From Thioclava sp. GXIMD2076 (GTDB taxonomy: Bacteria; Pseudomonadota; Alphaproteobacteria; Rhodobacterales; Rhodobacteraceae), in NCBI RefSeq assembly GCF_037949795.1, contig NZ_CP149933.1, forward strand, positions 310,001 to 374,000: a stretch of 64,000 nucleotides of DNA, read 5' to 3'. The first letter of the stretch is position 1, and each line of letters starts with the position of its first letter. The notes below the pieces were generated by a model. It was not told the origin of the DNA. It saw only the letters and a program-made list of their open reading frames with translations, and ran no database searches. Positions 15,797 to 23,156 of this stretch are shown here, piece after piece. The translations under genes and the position numbers were made by a program.

Positions 15797-17533
15797 CTAA
15801 TGTTTCTTGGAGCGACGCGATTGCGACAGCTCGAGCAACCCGAAGAAAACCATCACGATCAGCAGCATCACCACGGAGGCACAGGCGATGATCGGGGTTG
15901 CTTGCAGAAGGATGCTGTCCCACATCTGCCGGGGCAGCGTCGTTTTGAGCCCGCCGCCGATGAACAGCGCCACGGTCAGTTCCTCGAAGCTCTGCAGGAA
16001 GCCGGTGACAAAGCCTGCCGCCAGACCGCCTTGCAGGATCGGAAGCGCCACCTTGCGCCAGACCTGCGCCCGGCTCGCGCCCAACGTCAGCGCCGCATCA
16101 TTGAGCCGCCAGTCATAGCCTTTGACCGTGGTCAGCAGGATGACGAAGACGATGGGCAGCGCGATCACGCTATGACCGATGATGATCCCCAGATTGCTGG
16201 CGATCAAGCCGATCTTGGCAAAGAGGTAGAACATCGACACGGCAAGCGCGATGGGCGGGATGATCATCGGCGAGAGGATCAGCAGAAAGACCGGCGTGCC
16301 CGCTTTGGATTTGCTGCGCGCAAGCGCCACGGCGGCCAGCGTCCCGATCACCACAGTCAGCGCGGCGGTCGCAAAGCCGATCAGCATCGAGCGGGTGATC
16401 GCCCCGAGCCAGATCTGTGAGGTGAACAGCTCGTGGAACCATTGCAGCGAGAACCCTTGCGGCGGGAAGCGCAGCTCCGGCGTGGCCGAGAAGGCCATCG
16501 GCACGAAGGCGATGATCGGCAGCATCAGCACAAAGATCATCACGCTGGCGAAGGTGTTCAGTGCGGGCCGTCCCAACCCTGCGGGCAGACGGTCGGCCAA
16601 TGCCCCTACCCCGTCCGAGATCCAAAGACCGAAGCGCCGAATGCGGCTGTCATGCGGGCGCGCCGAAGCATCCGCCACCGAGGAAATCCCGAAGATCCGG
16701 TCGAAGACGAAAACCGATACGAGAGCGGCAAGCAACAGCATCACGGCCAGCGCGGCCCCTTGTGACCAGTTCTGCAACTGGTTGATCTGCATGATGATCA
16801 GCTGCCCGATCATGGTCTGTTTCGGACCACCCACCAGCGCGGGCGTCACGAAGAAGCCGAGCGAGGCCACAAAGATCAGGAGGCTCGCCGAAGAGATCCC
16901 CCGCATCGAGAGCGGGATCATCACCTGCCAGAAGGCGCGCGGTCCGCTTGCGCCCAGTGTCATCGCTGCCGGATGCAATCGCGGGTCGATCTGGCGGATG
17001 ACGGGCAGCATGGTGATCACGGCCAGAGGTAGCATCGTATGCACCATGGCAAAGATCACGGTCGTCTGGTTATACAGAAGCCCATCGGCCTTGCCGAGCC
17101 CCAGCGCCTCGATCCATTGCGCCACAATGCCATTGCGGCCAAGCACCACCATCCACGAGAAATTCTTGATCAGCGCCGAGGTCCAGAAGGGCAGCAGGAT
17201 GAAGAACAGCGCCACCCGTTGCGGGCGCCCCCGCAGCCCCGCCAGCCAATAGGCCAGCGGATAGCCCAGCACGATGCACCAGAGTGTCACCTGAAGCGAC
17301 ACCGAGAAGGTCGTGCCCAGCACCCGCGCATAAAGGCCGGGGCTCATGGCCTTGGCCATGTATTTCCATGTAAATCCCGTCTGGTCCACGACCGCCAGCC
17401 GGAAGATCTCGGCCATCGGATAGACCATGAAGGCCAGAAGCAGCAGCACCGCCGGCGTGGCCAGCCAGATCACCCCCGCCTTCAGGCGGGGGCGTCGCGG
17501 GCCGAGGGTCGTATCGGCAGACAGATCAGCCAT
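15797..17533 (-). CDS. Fused double ABC permease (PotB-PotC / Fbp-type)
   Basis: The 578-residue protein contains two complete permease halves of the spermidine/putrescine/iron superfamily in one chain, with about 12 membrane segments. Each half carries an EAA loop: ALTLGASRAQVWRKVALP in the second half and AMTLGASGPRAFWQVMIP in the first. It would form the whole membrane channel for the Tat-exported binding protein (18976-20046) and the divergent ATPase (20353-21423). In the other Pot-type system of this window the two halves are separate genes. Start MADLSAD overlaps the LLM stop region by 8 bases. Longer upstream readings in the frame lie wholly inside the LLM gene. Confidence 0.88.
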   Translation of the reverse strand: MADLSADTTLGPRRPRLKAGVIWLATPAVLLLLAFMVYPMAEIFRLAVVDQTGFTWKYMAKAMSPGLYARVLGTTFSVSLQVTLWCIVLGYPLAYWLAGLRGRPQRVALFFILLPFWTSALIKNFSWMVVLGRNGIVAQWIEALGLGKADGLLYNQTTVIFAMVHTMLPLAVITMLPVIRQIDPRLHPAAMTLGASGPRAFWQVMIPLSMRGISSASLLIFVASLGFFVTPALVGGPKQTMIGQLIIMQINQLQNWSQGAALAVMLLLAALVSVFVFDRIFGISSVADASARPHDSRIRRFGLWISDGVGALADRLPAGLGRPALNTFASVMIFVLMLPIIAFVPMAFSATPELRFPPQGFSLQWFHELFTSQIWLGAITRSMLIGFATAALTVVIGTLAAVALARSKSKAGTPVFLLILSPMIIPPIALAVSMFYLFAKIGLIASNLGIIIGHSVIALPIVFVILLTTVKGYDWRLNDAALTLGASRAQVWRKVALPILQGGLAAGFVTGFLQSFEELTVALFIGGGLKTTLPRQMWDSILLQATPIIACASVVMLLIVMVFFGLLELSQSRRSKKH

Positions 17534-18881
17534 CAACCGTTTCCAGCGCCGGTGCGGTGACATGGCGGTTCTCGGGGCGCGCAAGGCCCAGATGCTCGCG
17601 CAGGGTCGAGCCCTCGTAATCGCGGCGGAAGATCCCGCGCGCCTGCAGCACCGGCACCACACGGTCGCGGAAATCCTCCAGTGTCGAGGGCAGCACGGGG
17701 AAGGTCAGCATGAAACCGTCACAGGCCTCGCGCTCCAGCCATTCCTGCATCATATCGGCCACTTCCTCGGGCGAGCCGAAAATGGTCACCTTGGCACGGG
17801 TGTATTTCTGGCAGATCTCGCGCAGGGTATGGCCCTTCGCGATCAGCCCTTTGATCTCCTCGAAATAGGCGGCATGGAAATTGGCCTTTTCGGGGATGCG
17901 GTCCATTGGCACCGGCTGGTCGAGATCGAGATCCGACAGATCGGTCTCGAGATCCTGCTTGATGCGCACCAGACCCACCTCGGGGTGGATGAGCGATTGC
18001 CAGTGATCAAAGCGCGCTTTGGCTTCCTCGGCACTATCGCCCACCACAATGGTGGCACCGGCCAGAACCTTTAGCTGGTCGGGATCGCGACCAAAGGCGG
18101 GCATCCGGCCCTTGAGATCCTTGTAGAAAGCGATCGCCTCGTCGATATCGGTGGCCACACCAAAGACGGCCTCGGCGGTCTGGGCGGCAAAGGTCTTGCC
18201 CGCCTCGGAGGCGCCCGCCTCGATGATCACCGGATAGCCCTGCGGGGGGCGTGCGATATTCAGCCCGCCCTCGACGGTGAAGAACTCGCCCTTATGCGAG
18301 ACGGGATGGAATTTCGCGGTGTCAAAGGTCAGCCCTTCTTCGCGGTCGTAGATCCACGCATCATCTTCCCAAGTGTCCCAGAGGGCGGTCACGACATCGT
18401 AGAACTCATGCGCCTTGGCATAACGTTTGTCATGCGGCGGCAAGCGGTCGAGGCCGAAATTCTTGGCGGCGAAATTATTGGCGGTGGTCACCACGTTCCA
18501 GCCCGCGCGACCCTTCGAGATATGATCAAGCGAGGCATAAAGACGCGCGATATTATAGGGCTCGTAGAAGCTCGTGGAGGCGGTCGCCGCCAGCCCGATC
18601 TTGGAGGTAGAGCCTGCCAGCGCCGTCAGGAGCGTGATCGGCTCGAGCTGGTTCATATACATGGGCGAACGCGACCATGCCTCGAGGTCGGTCGTGCGCG
18701 TCGCGGGCGTATCGGCCAGAAAGAAGAAGTCGAATTTCGCCTCTTCGCAGATGCGCGCGATGTTCTGGAAATAGGCGATATCGGTGGGGGCACCAGGGGC
18801 CGGATCGGTGGCCAGCCATGCGGCGGCATGCAGGCCGTAAGCTTCGATCAACGTGCCGATGCGGAGTTGTTTTTGCGCCAT
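17526..18881 (-). CDS. LLM flavin-dependent monooxygenase (NtaA/SnaA/DszA family)
   Basis: The 451-residue TIM-barrel protein belongs to the FMNH2-dependent group that includes nitrilotriacetate, EDTA and dibenzothiophene-sulfone monooxygenases. Typical segments are FDFFFLADTP, MNQLEPITLLTALAGST, GRAGWNVVTT and QGYPVIIEAGASEAG. Such enzymes break C-N or C-S bonds using reduced flavin supplied by a separate reductase. None is encoded in this operon; the nearest is at 4625-5119. It lies between the binding-protein and permease genes, so the transported compound is its likely substrate. Confidence 0.9.
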   Translation of the reverse strand: MAQKQLRIGTLIEAYGLHAAAWLATDPAPGAPTDIAYFQNIARICEEAKFDFFFLADTPATRTTDLEAWSRSPMYMNQLEPITLLTALAGSTSKIGLAATASTSFYEPYNIARLYASLDHISKGRAGWNVVTTANNFAAKNFGLDRLPPHDKRYAKAHEFYDVVTALWDTWEDDAWIYDREEGLTFDTAKFHPVSHKGEFFTVEGGLNIARPPQGYPVIIEAGASEAGKTFAAQTAEAVFGVATDIDEAIAFYKDLKGRMPAFGRDPDQLKVLAGATIVVGDSAEEAKARFDHWQSLIHPEVGLVRIKQDLETDLSDLDLDQPVPMDRIPEKANFHAAYFEEIKGLIAKGHTLREICQKYTRAKVTIFGSPEEVADMMQEWLEREACDGFMLTFPVLPSTLEDFRDRVVPVLQARGIFRRDYEGSTLREHLGLARPENRHVTAPALETVDG

Positions 18882-18932
18882 TTGCGGTCTCTTTCGCTAT
18901 GCATCTTGGGCCGCGCGGATGCGCGGGAAAAG

Positions 18933-18958
18933 CTCCGGCCCGTGGACCCGGGCCGGAG
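18933..18958 (-). other. Intercistronic hairpin after binding-protein gene
   Basis: CTCCGGCCCG (18933-18942) pairs perfectly over 10 bp with CGGGCCGGAG (18949-18958) around a 6-base loop. It follows the binding-protein stop by 17 bases and precedes the LLM gene. Stable hairpins here typically protect the upstream message and lower downstream expression, matching the need for excess binding protein. Confidence 0.6.
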
Positions 18959-18975
18959 AGTCGGGGGGAAATTGA

Positions 18976-20046
18976 TCAGCCGGCCAGCAGCCATTCGTTG
19001 AAACGCTCGGCCAGCGCGTCGTAATGCTCGCCCCAATACCCGCTATCCATCAGCGACAAACCCTCGATATTGTGGGGCGCGGTCGGCAGGACAGCGGCGC
19101 GGTCCTCGGCGATATATTCATAGGCTTTCTTGGCCGAGGGGCCGTTGGCAATATTGGACGAATAGATCGCCTGCTGCTCGGGGCGGGCGCAGAAGCGGAC
19201 GAATTCCTGCGCCGCGTCCATGCGGGGGGTGCCTGCCGCGACCGACCAGCCGTCAACCGAATAGAGGCCGGACCAGACCATCTCCAGCGGCGCACCACCG
19301 GCTTTGGCCGCATAGGCGCGCGCCGACCATGTATCGGAGATGTCCACCTCGCCCGATTGCAGGATCTGGGTGTTCTGCGCACCGGCCGTCCACCAGACGG
19401 AGATATCATCGCGGATCTTGTCGAGCTTGGCAAAGGCGCGGTCCACATCCAGCGGATAGAGATCCTCATGCGCCACACCATCGGCCAGTAGTGCCATCTC
19501 GAGCGTGCCCCACGGGCTGCGATACAGGCCGCGACGGCCCGGAACCTTCTCGGTATCCCAGTAATCGGCCCAGGAGGTCGGGGCCGCGCCCGGCAGGGTC
19601 TCGCTGTTATAGGCCATGGCAATCCCGAAGACCGAGAAGCCGAGCCAGTTCTTCTTCACCGTGCCCTCGACATAATCGGCAGGGTCGATGCCGAGATCGA
19701 GATCGGCCACATAGGCCTTATCCTTGGTCAGCTGCGCGATATGGTCGGGCGTGGTCATCGACACATCCCATGTATAGGATTTGGTGTCGACGAGCAGCTT
19801 GATCTGGGTGACGGGGCTCGGATCCTGCGCCACCGAGACGACCTTGATGCCGGTCTCTTTCTCGAACGGATCATAGAAGGCCTGACGCAGCACGGGGCTC
19901 ACCGCACCGCCCACATCGGAAACGGTGATCTGGGAGGTCTCGGCGCGGGCGGCGGAGGTCCAGATGGCGGGGGCTGCAAGGGCTGCACCGGCGGCCACAC
20001 CGGAGCGCAGCACCGCGCGGCGGGAGAATCTGGGGGAGGTCGTCAT
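18976..20046 (-). CDS. Pot-type periplasmic substrate-binding protein, Tat-exported
   Basis: The 356-residue protein starts with a twin-arginine-like leader (FSRRAVLRSG, cleavage near AARA-E, residue 32) and continues as a PotD/iron-type class II binding fold, with GVAHEDLYPLDVDRAFAKLD and WWTAGAQNTQILQSGEVDISD. PotD proteins bind polyamines or other cationic amines. In this locus the ligand is unknown but is probably an amine or amide processed by the downstream LLM, FMO, RidA and deacylase enzymes. It is the first gene of the minus arm. ATG 20046 follows AAGGAG at about 10 bases; the 17-codon upstream extension lacks signal-peptide character. Confidence 0.9.
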   Translation of the reverse strand: MTTSPRFSRRAVLRSGVAAGAALAAPAIWTSAARAETSQITVSDVGGAVSPVLRQAFYDPFEKETGIKVVSVAQDPSPVTQIKLLVDTKSYTWDVSMTTPDHIAQLTKDKAYVADLDLGIDPADYVEGTVKKNWLGFSVFGIAMAYNSETLPGAAPTSWADYWDTEKVPGRRGLYRSPWGTLEMALLADGVAHEDLYPLDVDRAFAKLDKIRDDISVWWTAGAQNTQILQSGEVDISDTWSARAYAAKAGGAPLEMVWSGLYSVDGWSVAAGTPRMDAAQEFVRFCARPEQQAIYSSNIANGPSAKKAYEYIAEDRAAVLPTAPHNIEGLSLMDSGYWGEHYDALAERFNEWLLAG

Positions 20047-20186
20047 GAGAGGATAGCTCCTTGTTGGGTGGGGACGCCCGAGGGGCAGCGGGACCATTTT
20101 TATGATGGGCAGTCCTCGCCATCGTCCTGTGGGCAGATCTGGCCCCGAACAACGCGATCCGTAAATTATTAAAAAATGTCGCCGCG

Positions 20187-20203
20187 CTTAGGCTGAACCT
20201 AAG
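20187..20203. promoter_or_regulatory. Operator candidate 1: CTTAGG-N5-CCTAAG
   Basis: Perfect 6+6 palindrome with 5-base spacer CTGAA, extended by an outer G/C pair. It is in the divergent promoter region between the binding-protein gene (minus) and the ATPase gene (plus). A second copy with the same half-sites and spacer length is centred exactly 42 bp away. Confidence 0.75.
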
Positions 20204-20228
20204 CAAGGATGACCTCACGGGTGCTTTA

Positions 20229-20245
20229 CTTAGGCGCTGCCTAAG
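20229..20245. promoter_or_regulatory. Operator candidate 2: CTTAGG-N5-CCTAAG
   Basis: Second copy of the palindrome, spacer CGCTG, with an extra inner C/G pair. Centres of the two sites are at 20195 and 20237, four helical turns apart, so a dimeric regulator would bind both on the same DNA face. The binding protein is not known; the LysR regulator of the locus is a candidate, although the motif is not the typical T-N11-A. Confidence 0.75.
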
Positions 20246-20352
20246 CAGGGACACAGATAAAACTAGTTTCGCGCCTGGCCGTTTTGCGCCTCAATGCCGC
20301 AAAGATGTCGGCAAGGTGTGTCATTGCCCTGCCCCAGTTACCGGAGAGAGTT

Positions 20353-21423
20353 TTGAGCCAGCCCGCCATTTCCGCGCCCCAGACCGACCCCGCCATCAAA
20401 CTTTCGGTGCGCAATCTCAGCCGCCATTACGGCGATGTCGCCGCCCTTGACCGCGTGTCTCTGGATGTCCGCGAGGGCGAGTTCATGACGCTGCTCGGGC
20501 CATCAGGCTCGGGCAAGACGACACTGCTGCAGGCGATCTGCGGGTTGAACACGCCCACCTCCGGCCAGTTGCTGATCAACGGGCAGGATCATACCCATAC
20601 GCCTGCCAATAAGCGCGATATCGGTGTGGTCTTCCAGAATTATGCGCTCTTCCCACATCTGACCGTGCGCGAGAATATCGCCTTTCCGCTTAAGCTGCGG
20701 GTGCGTGACCGCGCCGAGATCACAGCCCGCGTCACCCGCGCGCTGGACGCGGTGGGCCTTGGCCATGCGGGCAACCGCTTCACCTCCGAGCTGTCGGGCG
20801 GGCAGCAGCAGCGCGTCGCCCTGGCCCGCTGTCTCGTCTATGATCCCGCGATCATCCTGATGGACGAGCCGCTGAGCGCGCTTGACCGCAAGCTGCGCGA
20901 GCAGATGCAGATGGAGATCAAGCGCCTGCACCGCGAGACCGGCACGACGATCATATTCGTGACCCATGATCAGGAAGAGGCGCTGGCGCTTTCGGACCGG
21001 ATCTGTCTGATGCGCGAGGGCCGCATCGCCCAGCTGGGCACCCCGCAGGAGATGTATGACGCGCCGCGCTCGGCCTTTGTCGCCGATTTCATCGGGCTGT
21101 CGAATATCTTCCGTGGCACGGTCGTGGACGGGCATCTCGACTGCCCGGAAGGCCGTCTGCCGCTGCCCGAAGGGGCGTCAGGCTCCGGCAAGGGTATTCT
21201 GGTCCTGCGCCCCGAGATCATGACGATCGACCCCGATGGCCCGCTCTGCGTGACGGTGACCGATACGGTCTATGCCGGGGCAGAGACGCGTGTTCTGGTG
21301 ACCCACCAGAATGGACGCGAGCTGTTATTGCGTCAGGGGATGGGGCCTGTACCAGCCGTGGGCAGCCAGCTGCGACTTGGCTGGGAGAAGGCCCGCGCGC
21401 ATTTCCTGACCCGCGAAGTCTGA
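20353..21423 (+). CDS. Pot-type ABC transporter ATP-binding protein
   Basis: The 356-residue ATPase has Walker A GPSGSGKTT (about 49-57), signature LSGGQQQRVALAR, Walker B ILMDEPLSALD, the switch VTHDQEEAL and a C-terminal TOBE domain (VLRPEIMTID), like PotA. It should energise the fused permease and binding protein encoded on the opposite strand, which otherwise lack an ATPase. TTG 20353 is preferred because GGAGAG lies 5 bases upstream; the ATG at 20284 would add 23 residues without domain content. The gene is followed 105 bases later by gamma-glutamyltransferase on the same strand. Confidence 0.88.
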   Translation: MSQPAISAPQTDPAIKLSVRNLSRHYGDVAALDRVSLDVREGEFMTLLGPSGSGKTTLLQAICGLNTPTSGQLLINGQDHTHTPANKRDIGVVFQNYALFPHLTVRENIAFPLKLRVRDRAEITARVTRALDAVGLGHAGNRFTSELSGGQQQRVALARCLVYDPAIILMDEPLSALDRKLREQMQMEIKRLHRETGTTIIFVTHDQEEALALSDRICLMREGRIAQLGTPQEMYDAPRSAFVADFIGLSNIFRGTVVDGHLDCPEGRLPLPEGASGSGKGILVLRPEIMTIDPDGPLCVTVTDTVYAGAETRVLVTHQNGRELLLRQGMGPVPAVGSQLRLGWEKARAHFLTREV

Positions 21424-21528
21424 GCCCCGCGCCTTCAGGCAGGCGGGCGCTTGACCCCGACGGACTGGCCCTGTTCTATCGCTTTCAAAGCGGCCCCGGG
21501 TGCCGCCACCCCAAGACAGGACTGTTCC

Positions 21529-23112
21529 ATGCGCAATCTCCACCTCGCGGGCCGTTCGCCGGTCATGGCCACCAATGCGATGGTCGCAAGCTCCATGCCT
21601 CAGGCAAGCCTTGCCGCCATCGAGATCCTCAAGGCGGGCGGGAATGCGGTCGATGCCGCCATTGCCGCCAATGCGGTTCTGGCCGTGGTCGAGCCACAAT
21701 CGACCGGTATCGGTGGCGATTGTTTCTGCCTCTACCAGAAAGCAGGCAGCACGGAGGTGATCGCGGTGAACGGCTCGGGCCGCGCCCCTGCGGGCGCCTC
21801 CCCCGAGGCGCTGGAGGCGCTCGGCGTCACCGCACTCGATCCGCTCTCCGCCCATAGCGTCACCATCCCAGGCGCGCTTTCGGCATGGGCGCTTCTGTCA
21901 CAATCGCATGGGCGCAAATCGCTGGCCGATCTGTTGCAACCGGCGATCACCTATGCCGAGGGCGGCTATGTGGTCGCACCACGCGTGGCGCTTGACTGGG
22001 CCGAGGCCGAACCGCGCCTGCAACGCCATGATGCCAAGCCGTTTCTGGTCGCAGGCAAGGCGCCCGGGGCGGGTCAGTTGATGTCGAACCCCGATCTGGC
22101 CCATGTGCTGCGCCGGATCGCGGCGGAAGGGGTCGCGGCCTTCTATACCGGCGAGATTGCCGAGAAACTGGTGGCCGGCCTGCGCGCGCAAGGCGGGGTC
22201 CATACGGTTGAGGATTTTGCCGAAGGCATGACCGCTGCCGAATTCGTCGACCCGATCACGGGCTGCTTTGCCGGTCACGATATCTGGGAGTGCCCGCCCA
22301 ATGGCTCGGGCGTCACGGCGCTGCTCCTGATGGGGATCATGGACGGCTTCGCCCCCGAGGCGGACCCGCTTGCGCCGCTCCGCCTGCACCGCGCCATCGA
22401 GGCCGCGCGTCTGGCTTACCGCGACCGCAACGCCTTTGTCGCCGATCCGCGCTTTGGCGATGTGCCGGTGGCCGAACTGCTCTCGCCCGCCTATCACGCG
22501 GGGCTACGCGCTCTGATCCGCGATGATGCGCGGATGGGGCGGTTGCCCGAAGCAGGCACCGCGCATAAGGACACCGTCTATGTCAGCGTCGTCGATGCGG
22601 ATGGCAATGTGTGCAGCTTCATCAACTCGATCTTCCAGGGCTTCGGCTCGGGGATCGTGCCCGAAGGCACCGGTGTGGTGCTGCAGAACCGCGGCTTTGG
22701 CTTCACGCTCGAGGCGGGCCACCCCAACCAACTGGCGCCCGGAAAACGCCCGATGCACACGATCATGCCCTCGCTTGCAACCCGCAATGGTCGCCCCGAG
22801 ATCGTTTTCGGCGTGATGGGCGGACATTTCCAGCCGATGGGTCAGGCTTGGGTGATCGACAATATGTTGCGCTACGGCATGGACCCGCAGGCGGCCTTGG
22901 ACCTGCCGCGGCTCTTTGTGCAGAATGACCGGATCGAGCTGGAAGAGGGCATCAGCGCCGAGGCGGATGCTTTCCTGCAAAGCCTTGGCCATATGACCGC
23001 GCGGATCGGGGTGCCGCATGGCGGCGGTCAGGCGATCCGTATCGACCATGATCGCGGTATTCTGATCGGGGGTTCGGACCCGCGCAAGGATGGCTGCGCA
23101 CTGGGATATTGA
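21529..23112 (+). CDS. Gamma-glutamyltransferase family protein, no signal peptide
   Basis: The 527-residue Ntn-hydrolase has the N-terminal core AGGNAVDAAIAANAVLAVVEP with TGIGGDCF, and the autocleavage/nucleophile Thr in KDTVYVSVVDADGNV, followed by GSGIVPEGTG and a C-terminal PHGGGQAI. The family cleaves gamma-glutamyl or related acyl amides. No Sec or Tat leader precedes the domain, so this member is probably cytoplasmic and acts on an imported compound rather than on periplasmic glutathione. It is co-directional with the ATPase gene, opposite DUF1028, RidA and M20 genes that often accompany this GGT type. Confidence 0.88.
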   Translation: MRNLHLAGRSPVMATNAMVASSMPQASLAAIEILKAGGNAVDAAIAANAVLAVVEPQSTGIGGDCFCLYQKAGSTEVIAVNGSGRAPAGASPEALEALGVTALDPLSAHSVTIPGALSAWALLSQSHGRKSLADLLQPAITYAEGGYVVAPRVALDWAEAEPRLQRHDAKPFLVAGKAPGAGQLMSNPDLAHVLRRIAAEGVAAFYTGEIAEKLVAGLRAQGGVHTVEDFAEGMTAAEFVDPITGCFAGHDIWECPPNGSGVTALLLMGIMDGFAPEADPLAPLRLHRAIEAARLAYRDRNAFVADPRFGDVPVAELLSPAYHAGLRALIRDDARMGRLPEAGTAHKDTVYVSVVDADGNVCSFINSIFQGFGSGIVPEGTGVVLQNRGFGFTLEAGHPNQLAPGKRPMHTIMPSLATRNGRPEIVFGVMGGHFQPMGQAWVIDNMLRYGMDPQAALDLPRLFVQNDRIELEEGISAEADAFLQSLGHMTARIGVPHGGGQAIRIDHDRGILIGGSDPRKDGCALGY

Positions 23113-23120
23113 TGGAACAC

Positions 23121-23143
23121 CGCCCGGGGAAAGACCCCGGGCG
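23121..23143 (+). terminator. Rho-independent-like terminator after gamma-glutamyltransferase
   Basis: CGCCCGGGG (23121-23129) pairs perfectly with CCCCGGGCG (23135-23143) around AAAGA, followed by CATCGTTT. It starts 8 bases after the stop codon and separates the convergent sugar-porter gene. Confidence 0.75.
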
Positions 23144-23156
23144 CATCGTTTATGGC

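Noticed and set aside
17533..17662. N-terminal extension of the fused permease (up to 43 codons)
   Set aside because: Lies wholly inside the LLM gene; the Cys/Arg-rich residues are not membrane-like, and MADLSAD gives the usual permease N terminus.
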